Source: Tsuneonella flava (GTDB lineage Bacteria > Pseudomonadota > Alphaproteobacteria > Sphingomonadales > Sphingomonadaceae). Taken from it: DNA of 64,000 bases. Location of the stretch: NCBI RefSeq assembly GCF_002870965.1, contig NZ_PHSO01000007.1:186001-250000 (forward strand). Direction: 5' to 3'. Shown piece by piece: positions 47,835 through 57,516 of the stretch. The notes under the pieces are model-generated. The model was not told the origin of the DNA. It did not search any database and worked only from the letters and a program-made list of their open reading frames with translations. The position numbers were made by a program, and so were the translations under genes. How positions within the stretch are numbered: position 1 is the first letter of the stretch; the number at the start of each line of letters is the position of its first letter.

Positions 47835-48284
47835 TCAGTTCGACCAGTGCGCGCCCTCTTTCGGGGTTTCCATGATCTCAGTCAGCATTCCCAGCATATC
47901 CTTGGGATGGACGAAAAAGATCGGGGTGCCATGCGCGCCGATCCGCGTAGGACCGAGAATACGCTTACCCATTCCCTCGAACTCAGCGCGAGCGGCTTCG
48001 ATATCGGGCACTTCGAAACAAACGTGGTGCTGGCCGCCAAGCGGGTTCTTGGCGATGAAATTTGCCACCGGGCTGGCATCGCTGAGCGGAGCCAACAGTT
48101 CGACCTGCGTCCCCTCGGTCCCGTCATGGCCAGGGGTATTGACGAAGCAAACCTTCACCCCCTGCTCCTCCATATCGAAGGGCTCGGTAACGACTTCCGC
48201 GCCCATAACATCGCGATAATGCACGATAGCAGCGGAGAGATCGGGCACCGCGTAGCCGAGGTGGTTCATACGTCCGAGTTTCAT
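47835..48284 (-). CDS. mce: Methylmalonyl-CoA epimerase
   Basis: 149-aa protein of the vicinal-oxygen-chelate fold. It opens MKLGRMNHLGYAVPDLSAAI, with the metal-binding His in NHLGYAV; the second half has NPLGGQHHVCFEVPD and a C-terminal FFVHPKDMLGMLTEIME carrying the remaining ligands. It interconverts (S)- and (R)-methylmalonyl-CoA, linking PccAB to the mutase. It lies nine bases downstream of pccB, so the carboxylase beta chain and the epimerase are almost certainly one transcript. Confidence 0.94.
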   Translation of the reverse strand: MKLGRMNHLGYAVPDLSAAIVHYRDVMGAEVVTEPFDMEEQGVKVCFVNTPGHDGTEGTQVELLAPLSDASPVANFIAKNPLGGQHHVCFEVPDIEAARAEFEGMGKRILGPTRIGAHGTPIFFVHPKDMLGMLTEIMETPKEGAHWSN

Positions 48285-48293
48285 TTCATCACC

Positions 48294-49826
48294 TCACAAC
48301 GGAATATTGTCATGCTTCTTCCACGGGTTCTCCAACTGCTTCCCGCGTAGCTTCCTCAATCCGAGGGCGACACGACGGCGGGTGGAGTGCGGGTGGATGA
48401 CTTCGTCGATATAGCCGCGCTGGGCCGCGATGAAGGGATTGGCGAAGCGGTCTTCATATTCTTTGGTCCGCTCAGCAATCTTGTCGGGATCGCCCATGTC
48501 TTGCCGGAAGATAATCTCCACCGCGCCTTTCGCGCCCATCACTGCGATTTCAGCGGTCGGCCATGCGTAGTTGAGATCGCCGCGCAAATGCTTGGAGGCC
48601 ATCACGTCGTATGCGCCGCCATAGGCCTTGCGGGTAATGATGGTGATCTTGGGCACGGTCGCTTCGGCATAGGCGAACAGCAGCTTGGCACCGTGTTTGA
48701 TGATCCCGTTATGCTCCTGCGCGGTGCCGGGCAGGAAGCCGGGCACGTCGACAAATGTCAGGATCGGAATATCGAACGCATCGCAGAACCGCACGAACCG
48801 CGCCGCCTTCTTCGATGAATTGATATCGAGCACCCCGGCCAGCACCATCGGCTGATTGGCGACGACCCCCACTGTGCGCCCCTCTATCCGCCCGAAACCG
48901 CACAGGATATTACCCGCATGGCCCGGCTGAATTTCGAAGAAGTCGCCTTCATCCAGCGTCTTACGGATCACTTCGTGCATATCGTAAGGCTGGTTGGCAT
49001 TGGCCGGAACCACCGTATCGAGGCTATCTTCCTGCCGGTCCCACGGATCGTTGGTCGGCCGTTCAGGCACTGCCTCACGGTTGGAAAGCGGCAGGTAATC
49101 GAAGAAGTTGCGCGTAGCCAGCAGGGTTTCGATATCGTTTTCGAAGCTGTTGTCTGCCACGCTGGTCTTGGTGGTGTGGGTTTTCGCCCCACCCAGTTCT
49201 TCCTGCGTCACGACTTCATTGGTCACCGTTTTGACCACGTCCGGCCCGGTGACGAACATATAACTGCTGTCTTCCACCATGAAGATGAAGTCGGTCATCG
49301 CCGGCGAGTAGACCGCCCCGCCGGCACACGGCCCCATGATAAGGCTGATCTGCGGGACAACGCCGCTCGCCAGCACGTTGCGTTGAAACACTTCGGCATA
49401 GCCGCCCAGACTGGCGACGCCTTCCTGAATACGCGCACCGCCGCTGTCGTTCAGGCCGATGACGGGGGCGCCGACCTTCATCGCGGTATCCATCACCTTG
49501 CAGATTTTCTCCGCATGGCGCTTCGACAGCGATCCACCGAAGACAGTGAAATCCTGACTGAATACATACACAAGGCGACCGTTGATCGTGCCGCTGCCGG
49601 TGACGACACCGTCGCCCTGAATCTGCTTTTCCGCCATCCCGAAATCGATGCAGTCGTGGACAACGTAAGTATCGAGTTCCTCGAAGCTACCTTCGTCAAG
49701 CAGGATATCGAGCCTCTCACGCGCGGTCAGCTTACCCCTGGCATGTTGCGCGTCGATCCGCTTCTGCCCACCGCCAAGGTGAGCGGCTTCGCGGCGACGT
49801 TCCATTTCGGCGATATTGGCGGACAT
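48294..49826 (-). CDS. pccB: Propionyl-CoA carboxylase beta subunit (carboxyltransferase)
   Basis: 510 aa from the ATG at 49826, which has a TGGAGAG site at good spacing; the frame is open 58 codons further but crosses the TTGCAAA repeats and is not protein-like. Carboxyltransferase markers are [86 protein letters not shown] and the C-terminal [19 protein letters not shown]. It takes CO2 from carboxybiotin on PccA to propionyl-CoA. It heads the methylmalonyl pathway genes and faces the regulator gene across 121 bases. Confidence 0.96.
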   Translation of the reverse strand: MSANIAEMERRREAAHLGGGQKRIDAQHARGKLTARERLDILLDEGSFEELDTYVVHDCIDFGMAEKQIQGDGVVTGSGTINGRLVYVFSQDFTVFGGSLSKRHAEKICKVMDTAMKVGAPVIGLNDSGGARIQEGVASLGGYAEVFQRNVLASGVVPQISLIMGPCAGGAVYSPAMTDFIFMVEDSSYMFVTGPDVVKTVTNEVVTQEELGGAKTHTTKTSVADNSFENDIETLLATRNFFDYLPLSNREAVPERPTNDPWDRQEDSLDTVVPANANQPYDMHEVIRKTLDEGDFFEIQPGHAGNILCGFGRIEGRTVGVVANQPMVLAGVLDINSSKKAARFVRFCDAFDIPILTFVDVPGFLPGTAQEHNGIIKHGAKLLFAYAEATVPKITIITRKAYGGAYDVMASKHLRGDLNYAWPTAEIAVMGAKGAVEIIFRQDMGDPDKIAERTKEYEDRFANPFIAAQRGYIDEVIHPHSTRRRVALGLRKLRGKQLENPWKKHDNIPL

Positions 49827-49889
49827 GGTCTCTCCAGAAAATGACGAGCATTCGCCATGCCGACCGGACGAGCATGAGTCCAATGTGAA

Positions 49890-49921
49890 GTTGCAAAGTT
49901 GCAAAGTCTGACTTTGCAAAC
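49890..49921. promoter_or_regulatory. Triple TTGCAAA repeat between pccB and its regulator
   Basis: Three copies of TTGCAAA start at 49891, 49899 and 49914; the third is the palindrome TTTGCAAA at 49913-49920. They lie between the divergent starts of pccB (49826) and the ScfR-family regulator (49948). A TTTGCAAA-type element is, as I recall, the site described for PccR in Rhodobacter sphaeroides; binding here is inference. Confidence 0.65.
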
Positions 49922-49947
49922 TATCCGGCCCGTCTCCTGGAGGGACT

Positions 49948-51351
49948 ATGTCTGCACGTCGTATCTTCGCCGGACCTGCATTGCGTGATTTGCGGCGCAC
50001 CTCGCATTTGCGGCAAGGCGAAATGGCGACACGGCTGGGGATCAGCGCCAGCTATCTCTCGCAACTCGAAAACGACGACCGCCCGCTCACGCCGCGCCTG
50101 CTGGCACGGCTGGCGAGCGAATTTCCGCTCGACTGGAGCGAACCGGCCAGCGACGCGCGCGGCACTTTGGCGGCAGCCCTCGGCGAAGCGACTGCCGATC
50201 CGTTGTTCGACGAACCGCTGCCCGCCGAAACACTAACCCGCATTGCCGAGCAACAGCCCGCCCTCGCCCAGCGATTTATCGCCTTGCACGAGGCATATCG
50301 GCGCACCGGGCAAAGGCTTGAGATGATCGACGAAGCACTGACCAACGATCAGAGCGCCACCCGCCTGCCGTGGGAAGAAGTGCGCGACTGGTTTCACTTC
50401 GCCAATAACTATATCGATCCGGTGGACCGGGCGGCAGAGGCGCTGGCACGGAAACTGGCGCGCGACGCACCTTCGCCGGGTATCGACGCGATTGAAGATC
50501 ACTTGCGTGGTGCTCTGTCGGTATCGCTGCTCTATGCCCACAACCGGGGATTGCGCGAATTCGACGATTCGATGCGCCATCTGGTGATCGACCCCGGCCT
50601 GCCCGTTGAAAGCCGCCGGTTTCAGCTCGCCCACCAGCTCGTTTCGCTCGCCCTGAGAGACGAAATCGCAGCAGTGGTGGAAACCGCTCATCTCCGCACT
50701 GCCGCTGCACGGCAATTGCTGTTCGTGGGGCTGAGCAATTATGCGGCGGGTGCTTTGTTGATGCCTTACGAGAGGTTTCGCCACGATGCCCGTGCTTTGC
50801 GCCACGATATCGACCGCCTGGCGCAACAGTTCGGAACCAGCTTCGAACAGACCTGCCACCGGCTGTCGACATTGCAGCGTGACGGAGCGCGCGGCGTGCC
50901 ATTCTTCTTCTGCCGCGTCGATATGGCGGGCAACATTACCAAGCGGCACAGCGCCACCCGGTTGCAATTCGCCCGCTTCGGCGGTGCCTGCCCGCTGTGG
51001 ATCGTCCACGAAGCGGTAGCGATCCCCGACCGGATACTGGTGCAGCTTACCGAAACGCCCGATGGCCTGCGCTATGTCTCAATGGCGAAGGGGCTGGTGA
51101 AGCCTTCCGGCCGGTTCGACCGTATCCCGCGCCGTTATGCCGTGGCACTTGGCTGCGAGACCGAACATGCGCGCGAATTCATCTATGCCGATGGGCTCGA
51201 TCTGACATCCGATCAGGCAGCGACCCGTATCGGCGCATCGTGTCGCATCTGCCCACGCGACGATTGCGATCAGCGCGCCTTCCCCCCCAGCGACCGCCCC
51301 ATAGCAGTCGATCCCGACCGGCGCGGAGTGGTGCCTTACCGGATTGGCTAG
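49948..51351 (+). CDS. pccR: Short-chain fatty acyl-CoA regulator, PccR/ScfR family
   Basis: 467 aa. The N-terminal XRE helix-turn-helix (about 10-75) contains [30 protein letters not shown] central part resembles the IrrE/DUF955 region ([26 protein letters not shown]), where the HExxH zinc motif is not intact. A C-terminal sensor half typical of ScfR proteins ends in a Cys cluster, CRICPRDDC. The family senses acyl-CoAs and controls propionate use. Divergence from pccB and the TTGCAAA repeats argue for PccR and for autoregulation or pccB control. Start at 49948 with a GGAGGG site. Its TAG overlaps the ctaG stop. Confidence 0.88.
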   Translation: MSARRIFAGPALRDLRRTSHLRQGEMATRLGISASYLSQLENDDRPLTPRLLARLASEFPLDWSEPASDARGTLAAALGEATADPLFDEPLPAETLTRIAEQQPALAQRFIALHEAYRRTGQRLEMIDEALTNDQSATRLPWEEVRDWFHFANNYIDPVDRAAEALARKLARDAPSPGIDAIEDHLRGALSVSLLYAHNRGLREFDDSMRHLVIDPGLPVESRRFQLAHQLVSLALRDEIAAVVETAHLRTAAARQLLFVGLSNYAAGALLMPYERFRHDARALRHDIDRLAQQFGTSFEQTCHRLSTLQRDGARGVPFFFCRVDMAGNITKRHSATRLQFARFGGACPLWIVHEAVAIPDRILVQLTETPDGLRYVSMAKGLVKPSGRFDRIPRRYAVALGCETEHAREFIYADGLDLTSDQAATRIGASCRICPRDDCDQRAFPPSDRPIAVDPDRRGVVPYRIG

Positions 51352-52400
51352 CCGGGGATCGCGCCTGCCATGCCGAAATCGCGCTGCTGCGAATGCGGGT
51401 GATCGATAACGGCCACAACGCTCACCGCCAGCAACAGCATCAGCAAAGAAAACAACGCCAACCCCAGAGCCAGTGCGCCGTTGCTCGTTTTCGCCACGGC
51501 TCCGCCCCGCCCGGTGCGCTCGCGCCGATCGGCAATGCGAGTTTCCTCGCTTGCCCAGCGATGGATCACGATCAATGCGGACACCGCAAACATCATCGTG
51601 CCGGGAATCCACATGATAAGCCCGCCGGTCTGTTCGTCACTGAGCATCGAGACGTGCCACATATGGCCGAGTTCGAGATAGGCGGAGTAGAGCGGCATCC
51701 CTTTGAACGTCAGGATCGAACCAAGGATAATGTTCCCCAGCGCCGCGACCACGACCATCGAAATCCGCATTCCCAGCCCCGCCCCGTGCGGTGCGGGACG
51801 ACGGTCGAACACGACCGAGAAAAACAGCAAGCCAGTGACCAGCAGGCTGACATGCCACAGATAATGGATAGGCTTGTCGAGGATCGCCATGTCGTGGAAT
51901 GCCGGGTACATCCAGAAATAGCTGGCCGCGAGAAACAGCGTGGTGGCAACCGGCGGAAAACGCAGCGCATCGATGATCCCACGCAGCCAGCCCCGCCCGG
52001 CAAAGAACCGGGAAACACCCGGCGGCAGTCCGCGCACGAACGCTGCCTGCGGACGCGAGAGGAACAGCAGCATCGGCGCAATGGTCCGCAGCAGCATATG
52101 CTCGACCTGATGCACCGCGAAGATGTGGTCCGCCAGTTCTTCTACGGGCGAAACGAGCGCAACGAACAATGCCAGCAATCCGCCGAAAAAGGCTGCGATT
52201 CGCCATTTCTCGTGCACTAGCCCGTGGCGGCTACCGCGCCAATAAACCAATCCGGCCAGCAGCAGCGCGATGATGATCTCCGGCGAAATCTGCCACATTG
52301 CCCATGGCGAAGTATTTTCGGATACGACGTCGCCATGGGCAAAGGCAGGGGCCGGCCAGGCGGCAAGCAGAGCGAGCGGAAATACGTGGCGAATTTTCAC
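51348..52400 (-). CDS. ctaG: Cytochrome c oxidase assembly factor, CtaG (caa3-type, DUF1404) family
   Basis: About 350 aa. The GTG at 52400 with an AAGGCGG site gives a proper signal-like start (VKIRHVFPLALLAAWPAPAFAHG); a TTG 14 codons earlier is an alternative. Seven or so transmembrane helices follow, with conserved histidines in VHQVEHMLLRTIAPMLL and the segment LDKPIHYLWHVSLLVTGLLFF. This is the CtaG_Bsub family, implicated in copper delivery to heme-copper oxidases, and differs from the CtaG/Cox11 family of the same name. No oxidase genes are near. Its stop overlaps the convergent regulator's stop in a shared CTAG. Confidence 0.87.
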   Translation of the reverse strand: MKIRHVFPLALLAAWPAPAFAHGDVVSENTSPWAMWQISPEIIIALLLAGLVYWRGSRHGLVHEKWRIAAFFGGLLALFVALVSPVEELADHIFAVHQVEHMLLRTIAPMLLFLSRPQAAFVRGLPPGVSRFFAGRGWLRGIIDALRFPPVATTLFLAASYFWMYPAFHDMAILDKPIHYLWHVSLLVTGLLFFSVVFDRRPAPHGAGLGMRISMVVVAALGNIILGSILTFKGMPLYSAYLELGHMWHVSMLSDEQTGGLIMWIPGTMMFAVSALIVIHRWASEETRIADRRERTGRGGAVAKTSNGALALGLALFSLLMLLLAVSVVAVIDHPHSQQRDFGMAGAIPG

Positions 52401-52484
52401 ACCGCCTTGCTGCGCCTGTGCCGGATGCAACACAACCGGCAAACCAAACGGCTCGTCGCCTACAGAAAACGTCCCGCCGAGCGG

Positions 52485-53504
52485 TCAGCTTTTCACGATA
52501 CCCTGTGCCGCCAAACTGCGTACGGTATCGGCAATCGATTGCCTTGCGGGAATATATTGCATCCCCAACAGGTCCACCGCATGTTGCCCCGAAACATCGC
52601 GCCTGGCCCCCAGCTCGCTCGCCAATTGTTTGAAATCGGCACTGAACGGGCGGAGCAGCTTCACTAGCCAATCGGGCATCCGCCGGGTGGGCAACTTATC
52701 TGCAAATTCGGGGGTTTCCTGACGGACGATTGCGACCATATCGGCAAACCAGAGGAAACTTTCCGCCGCAGGAAAGCGCTCCCCCCGCACCGTTTCGGCG
52801 GGTGCTTGCATCGCCAGCACGTGCATCTTCGCGACATCGCGCACATCGACCACGCTCAGGCCAATATTGGGTATCAGCGGCACCGCCCCATCGACAAGCC
52901 GCTTGAGCATTTCGACAGAGGTGGACAGATCGCCGCTCGCCACAGGCCCCAATACAGGAACCGGGTTGATCGAACAAAACGTGAGATCCGGCTTGTGCAC
53001 CGCCACCCAATCGCGCGCAGCCCGTTCGGCCACGGTCTTGGATTCGATATATGGTGGAACCCCGGCAGTCAGGTCGGTCCAGTCGGTATGGTCGAAGCGA
53101 TCTTTGCCCGGTTGACCATAGGCGATAGCTGCCGCAGAGCTGGTCTGCACAAACCGGTCGATCCCCGCATCCACCGCAAACCGCAGCGCCCGTAAAGTGC
53201 CTTCACGCGCAGGTATCACCAGTTCGTCGGCATGTTTGGGCACACTCAGCGGAAACGGAGATGCCACGTGTGCAACCGCGTCGCATCCGGCATTGGCTTC
53301 CGCCCAGCCGTCGTCCGACAGCAGATCGGCCTGAAACACTGCCAGTCGATCGCCTGCGTCCGGCCAGCGGGCGCGCAGGCGCGGTTCGCTCTTGGCTACG
53401 TTGCGAACTGTGGTGTGCACGCGCCAGCCTGCATCCAGCAACTGAGCGATCACCTCACCGCCGATATAGCCGGTTCCTCCGGTCACTAGTGCGGTTCGAG
53501 TCAT
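52485..53504 (-). CDS. NAD(P)-dependent epimerase/reductase, extended SDR (DFR-like)
   Basis: 339 aa from the ATG at 53504 (AAAGGAAA upstream). An N-terminal Rossmann motif TGGTGYIGGEV is followed by TTVRNVAKSEP. The catalytic Tyr/Lys is in the YIESKTVAE segment, and FVQTSSAAAI supplies the Ser region. This is the pattern of dihydroflavonol-4-reductase-like extended SDRs, which in bacteria reduce various aldehydes/ketones or modify sugars. The substrate is unknown. It lies between ctaG and glutathione reductase on the same strand; the gap to gor is 57 bases. Confidence 0.88.
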   Translation of the reverse strand: MTRTALVTGGTGYIGGEVIAQLLDAGWRVHTTVRNVAKSEPRLRARWPDAGDRLAVFQADLLSDDGWAEANAGCDAVAHVASPFPLSVPKHADELVIPAREGTLRALRFAVDAGIDRFVQTSSAAAIAYGQPGKDRFDHTDWTDLTAGVPPYIESKTVAERAARDWVAVHKPDLTFCSINPVPVLGPVASGDLSTSVEMLKRLVDGAVPLIPNIGLSVVDVRDVAKMHVLAMQAPAETVRGERFPAAESFLWFADMVAIVRQETPEFADKLPTRRMPDWLVKLLRPFSADFKQLASELGARRDVSGQHAVDLLGMQYIPARQSIADTVRSLAAQGIVKS

Positions 53505-53561
53505 TTCGGTATTTCCTTTACTTCGTATCGATCCCAATTTTGTTCGACCGAAGCGGTCATG

Positions 53562-54908
53562 CTATTTCAGTAGCACAAGCTCCTCCGCCATCGTCGGATG
53601 GATGGCCACTGTTGCATCGAAATCGGCTTTCGTCAGTCCGGCTTTCACTGCGACAGCAGCCGCCTGCATGATCTCTGCTGCGTCGGGCCCGATCATGTGA
53701 ATCCCCAAAATTTTGCCCGAGTTTTCTTCGCACACCATCTTGTAAAGCGAGCGTTCGTCGCGCCCGGCAAGCACGTTTTTCATCGCGCGAAAATCGCTTT
53801 CGTACACTTTCACCGAACCGTATTGGGTGCGCGCTTCTTTCTCCGTCAGCCCCACACCGGCCAGCGGCGGATGACTGAATACGGCACTGGGCACGCAGTT
53901 ATGATCGACCGCCGTTGGCGTGCCGCCAAACACGGTATCGGCAAATGCCTGCCCTTCGCGGATCGCCACCGGGGTAAGCTGCACCCGGTTGGTGACATCG
54001 CCCACGGCATAAATATGATCGACGTTGGTTTTGCTAAAGCGATCGACGACGATTTCGCCCGCGTCCCCCAATTCGACACCGGCAACGTCCAGCCCCAACC
54101 CCTCTGTATTGGGGACGCGGCCAGTGGCATACATCACGCAATCGGTTTCGATATCCTCATGATTTGTCATCGAAACGACCAGACAGTCGCCTTTCTTCTC
54201 AATGCCTCTGAATTCGGCATTGAAACGGAAATCGATCCCTTTGAGCATTGAAATATGCAACAGCCGTTCGCGCAGACTTTCATCGTACTGACGCAGCATC
54301 TGATCGGAACGGGTCATGATCGTGACCTTCACCCCGAATTCGTTGAAAATGCCTGCGAATTCGTTGGCGATATAACCGCCGCCAGCGATCAGAATACGCT
54401 TGGGCAGTTTATCGAGGTGGAACGCTTCGTTACTGGTGATGCCCAGTTCGTTGCCTGCACAATCGGGCAGATGGGGCCGTGCACCGGTGGCAATCAGGAT
54501 ATATTTCGCAGTTACGGTCCGGCCACCCGACAGCGTGATTTCATGCGGCCCGGTCAGCTCCGCCCGTTCAAGGATGACTTCGACCCCGTGATTATCGAGC
54601 GTGTTGGTATATAACCCGTTGAGCCGGTCGACATCGTTCAGCACATTGTCGCGCAAGGTCGGCCAGTCGAACTTCGGGTTCTCAATGGTCCACCCAAAGT
54701 TCTTCGCATCTTCCAGATCTTCGGCAAAATGCGCGCCGTAGATAAGCATTTTCTTAGGGACACAGCCACGGATCACGCAAGTGCCGCCGACCCGGTGCTC
54801 CTCCGCCACTGCGACTTTCGCACCATGACTTGCCGCCACCCGGCTCGCCCGGACACCCCCCGACCCCGCGCCAATAACAAACAGGTCGTAATCGTAGATG
54901 TCGGGCAT
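53562..54908 (-). CDS. gor: Glutathione-disulfide reductase
   Basis: 448 aa, pyridine nucleotide-disulfide oxidoreductase. FAD-binding GAGSGGVRASR is at about 13-23, and the redox-active disulfide is GGTCVIRGCVPKK with Cys44 and Cys49. The NADPH-binding IAGGGYIANEF and second FAD segment YAVGDVTN follow. The dimerisation domain ends with HPTMAEEL, whose His/Glu pair is catalytic. It keeps glutathione reduced. The nearby peroxiredoxin (1-Cys) may use such thiols, but the two are 30 kb apart. Confidence 0.94.
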   Translation of the reverse strand: MPDIYDYDLFVIGAGSGGVRASRVAASHGAKVAVAEEHRVGGTCVIRGCVPKKMLIYGAHFAEDLEDAKNFGWTIENPKFDWPTLRDNVLNDVDRLNGLYTNTLDNHGVEVILERAELTGPHEITLSGGRTVTAKYILIATGARPHLPDCAGNELGITSNEAFHLDKLPKRILIAGGGYIANEFAGIFNEFGVKVTIMTRSDQMLRQYDESLRERLLHISMLKGIDFRFNAEFRGIEKKGDCLVVSMTNHEDIETDCVMYATGRVPNTEGLGLDVAGVELGDAGEIVVDRFSKTNVDHIYAVGDVTNRVQLTPVAIREGQAFADTVFGGTPTAVDHNCVPSAVFSHPPLAGVGLTEKEARTQYGSVKVYESDFRAMKNVLAGRDERSLYKMVCEENSGKILGIHMIGPDAAEIMQAAAVAVKAGLTKADFDATVAIHPTMAEELVLLK

Positions 54909-54987
54909 GTGCGTCTCCTTTGATAAGGGGGCGCATATGGTGGGGCCGGTCGGCTAACTCAATGGCCGACCGGCATGAAAGACTCTA

Positions 54988-56427
54988 TCAGCCGTGAGAC
55001 TGGCCACTGCTCGAACGACGCGAGCCGCCCTGACCACCGCCGCCATTGCGATTGCGCCGCCGCCGGTTGCCACCGCCGGGCTTACCCTGACGGGGTGCAC
55101 CCTCGGCACGACCGGCGTCGCCACGGCCGGCATCGCCACGATTGCCGTCTTTACGGCCACCGCCCTGCCGCTGCCCCGGCTTGCCGCCCAGCGGGCGCGG
55201 TTGAACTTTCTTCGAACGGCCCTGCTGCGCCTGACCGGGATTACCTTTCGGCTTCACGATAGGGGCATTTTCTATCACGGCACGGAAATCATCGGGCAAC
55301 GGCAGACGCTCGAGCGTCACACCGGTCAGCTTCTGAATGTCGCGCAGGTATGCCCGCTCGTCATCGCTGCACAGTGTCAGCGCAATGCCGTCGGCCCCGG
55401 CACGCGCGGTGCGGCCGATGCGGTGGACATATTGCTCCGACACGTTGGGCAGTTCGTAGTTGATGACATGGCTCACGCCCGGAATATCGATCCCGCGTGC
55501 AGCAATGTCGGTCGCGACCAGAACCGGCACTTTGCCCGAACGGAACAGCGACAGTGCACGCTCACGCTGCGGCTGGCTCTTGTTGCCGTGGATCGCGTTG
55601 GCTTCGACGCCTTCCTGCGCCAGCTTCTTCACGACACGGTCGGCGCCGTGTTTGGTGCGGGTGAATACCAGCACCCGGTCCATATTCTCGCACTGGTGAT
55701 AGCGCCCTTGCAACATCAGGTTGAGCAGCGCCTGCTTCTCATCCTGATTGATACGGGTCACAAACTGTTCGACCCGTTCGGCGGTGGAGGACTGCGGCGC
55801 GACTGAAACGTGTTCCGGTTCATGCAGATAGCGGCCCGCCAGATCGCGAATCGATTGCGGCATCGTAGCTGAGAACAGCAGGGTTTGCCGTTTGGCCGGC
55901 AGCAACGCGACGATCTTCTTCAGCGCATGGATGAAGCCCAGATCAAGCATCTGGTCCGCTTCGTCGAGCACGAGGATTTCCACTCCGTCGAGACGGAATG
56001 CCTTCTGGTCGATCAGATCGAGCAGACGGCCCGGCGTCGCCACCAGAATATCGGTGCCGCGATGCAGCTTGTTACGGTCCTTGCCGACCGAGGTGCCGCC
56101 GACGACGCACTGCACACGCAGGCCGGTAAAGCCGCCGTAATCGAGTGCGGATTTGGCAATCTGCCCGGCCAGTTCGCGGGTCGGGGCCAGTACCAGCATA
56201 CGGCAGGATTTGAACGGCGTTTGCTTGTCAGCGTCGCGCAGGTTGTCGATACTGGGCAGCATGAAAGCGGCAGTCTTGCCGGTGCCGGTCTGCGCGATAC
56301 CAAACAGGTCGCGCCCTTCCCGCACCAGCGGAATGGCCTGCGCCTGAATCGGAGTCGGCGTGGTATAATTCTGTTCGTCCAGCGCCTGAAGGACGGGCTG
56401 CGACAGCCCGAGTTCTTCGAATGTCAT
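54988..56427 (-). CDS. DEAD-box RNA helicase, RhlE type
   Basis: 479 aa. Q motif FEELGLSQPVLQAL; motif I AQTGTGKTAAF; Ia PTRELAGQI; II VLDEADQMLDLGF; III SATMP; V ATDIAARGIDIPG; VI HRIGRTARAG. The C-terminal 80 or so residues are basic and Gly/Arg/Asn-rich (PGGGNRRRRNRN, GGGGQGGSRRSSS), an RNA-binding tail typical of RhlE-like proteins. Roles are ribosome assembly, RNA decay or cold adaptation. A leader of about 250 bases with three short hairpins lies upstream, which would suit post-transcriptional control, as known for some DEAD-box genes. Confidence 0.93.
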   Translation of the reverse strand: MTFEELGLSQPVLQALDEQNYTTPTPIQAQAIPLVREGRDLFGIAQTGTGKTAAFMLPSIDNLRDADKQTPFKSCRMLVLAPTRELAGQIAKSALDYGGFTGLRVQCVVGGTSVGKDRNKLHRGTDILVATPGRLLDLIDQKAFRLDGVEILVLDEADQMLDLGFIHALKKIVALLPAKRQTLLFSATMPQSIRDLAGRYLHEPEHVSVAPQSSTAERVEQFVTRINQDEKQALLNLMLQGRYHQCENMDRVLVFTRTKHGADRVVKKLAQEGVEANAIHGNKSQPQRERALSLFRSGKVPVLVATDIAARGIDIPGVSHVINYELPNVSEQYVHRIGRTARAGADGIALTLCSDDERAYLRDIQKLTGVTLERLPLPDDFRAVIENAPIVKPKGNPGQAQQGRSKKVQPRPLGGKPGQRQGGGRKDGNRGDAGRGDAGRAEGAPRQGKPGGGNRRRRNRNGGGGQGGSRRSSSGQSHG

Positions 56428-56697
56428 TGTGTGTTTACTCGCACATATATGCGGCGACGCGCCGACCCATTGCGGGTGCGCGGAGCAGCGGGTGGTGGAA
56501 CCGGGAAGGTTCCGTCAACGACCCGCGTGAAAAGGGTAGTCAGTCAATTGGAACCGAAGCACTGCCGGGGCGGAAACCGCCTGTTCACGCTGCAAGGCGC
56601 TTCGATGAAACGCCATGTGGTGCAGTGCAGCACAAAAGTCAATCAAATTGCCAAACTGGATGAAAGGTGCCGAGATAGGTAGTTATAGATCTTGCCA
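56428..56697 (-). promoter_or_regulatory. Long leader/promoter region of the DEAD-box helicase
   Basis: No gene of its own. It contains stems GGAACC-gggaa-GGTTCC (56497-56513), GGCGG-aaa-CCGCC (56569-56581) and GGCG/CGCC (56596-56614). A TTGACT lies near 56635-56645 on the minus strand as a possible -35 element. It is probably the promoter and 5' leader of the helicase; transcript mapping would decide. Confidence 0.4.
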
Positions 56698-57477
56698 TCA
56701 ATCAGGTCGGTGGCTGTAGTTCGCGAACGCGATCCATTCACCGCTTGTAGGCTTCCCTGCACTATCAAGAGAAGGCCTGAAACGGACATTCCTGAACGCA
56801 GTACACGCAGCCTCGAGTTCTTGGCTCTCAGACAAATCAGGAATCGCTCGGCACCCCACGACCTTTCCTGCCTCATTCACGTTGATGACAAGCTCTTTAT
56901 TGCGCGGCTTACTCATAGCGATCACTGTCGCATCCAGTGCCTTTTGAGCGTACTCACTACTGTGATCGAAACCCGGTAGCGTCGGCATTTTTGTTAATTC
57001 CACGAGACATTTCGCAAAATCAGTGCGAATATCATTCACGCCTACAGTCGATATCGTCATGCGATAACGCCCATCTTTTATTTCTATTGCATCATAGTCC
57101 TGAAAGATGGCAAAATCGCTCGGCTCCAGCTTTTCATGCCAGCCGATCTTTCTACCAACTAACGAATCAATTTCATCACCCACGACAAACGACTTTGCGC
57201 CATAGCTTATGATCATTGGCGCTAGTTCTTCGCTCTCCGTATAGGCATCGGGATCCCATTCAGGAAAAAGTACGCCGACGAGCACTTCTCCGTCAGGGTA
57301 AACCTCATAAGAAAAGCGAGCACCTCTTGCTGATTCATTGTATTCAATCAAACACGATCTATCGGATGGGATTAGCGACCACTGATGTTCGGACCGGCGA
57401 TTTTCCGCATGGACAGGAACAGAAACAATGCATGTTATAACTGTAAAAATAAATAGGTTATATATGCGCTGCATCAC
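56698..57477 (-). CDS. Exported protein with TonB-C-like domain
   Basis: 259 aa with a signal peptide (MMQRIYNLFIFTVITCIVSV, cleavage near VHA-EN). The last hundred residues look like a TonB C-terminal domain: ELVINVNEAGKVVGCRAIPDL, then a Cys-containing helix AACTAFRNVRFRPSLDSAGKP with the GxP...F/W strand at the end. There is no N-terminal proline-rich spanning segment, so it is not a classical TonB; it is closer to stand-alone energy-transducer-like periplasmic proteins. Base composition is clearly more AT-rich than its neighbours, suggesting later acquisition. No partner genes (ExbBD, receptor) are nearby. Confidence 0.75.
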   Translation of the reverse strand: MMQRIYNLFIFTVITCIVSVPVHAENRRSEHQWSLIPSDRSCLIEYNESARGARFSYEVYPDGEVLVGVLFPEWDPDAYTESEELAPMIISYGAKSFVVGDEIDSLVGRKIGWHEKLEPSDFAIFQDYDAIEIKDGRYRMTISTVGVNDIRTDFAKCLVELTKMPTLPGFDHSSEYAQKALDATVIAMSKPRNKELVINVNEAGKVVGCRAIPDLSESQELEAACTAFRNVRFRPSLDSAGKPTSGEWIAFANYSHRPD

Positions 57478-57516
57478 TTAACAGGCCCATCCTGAATACT
57501 GTCGTTCGACCTACTA

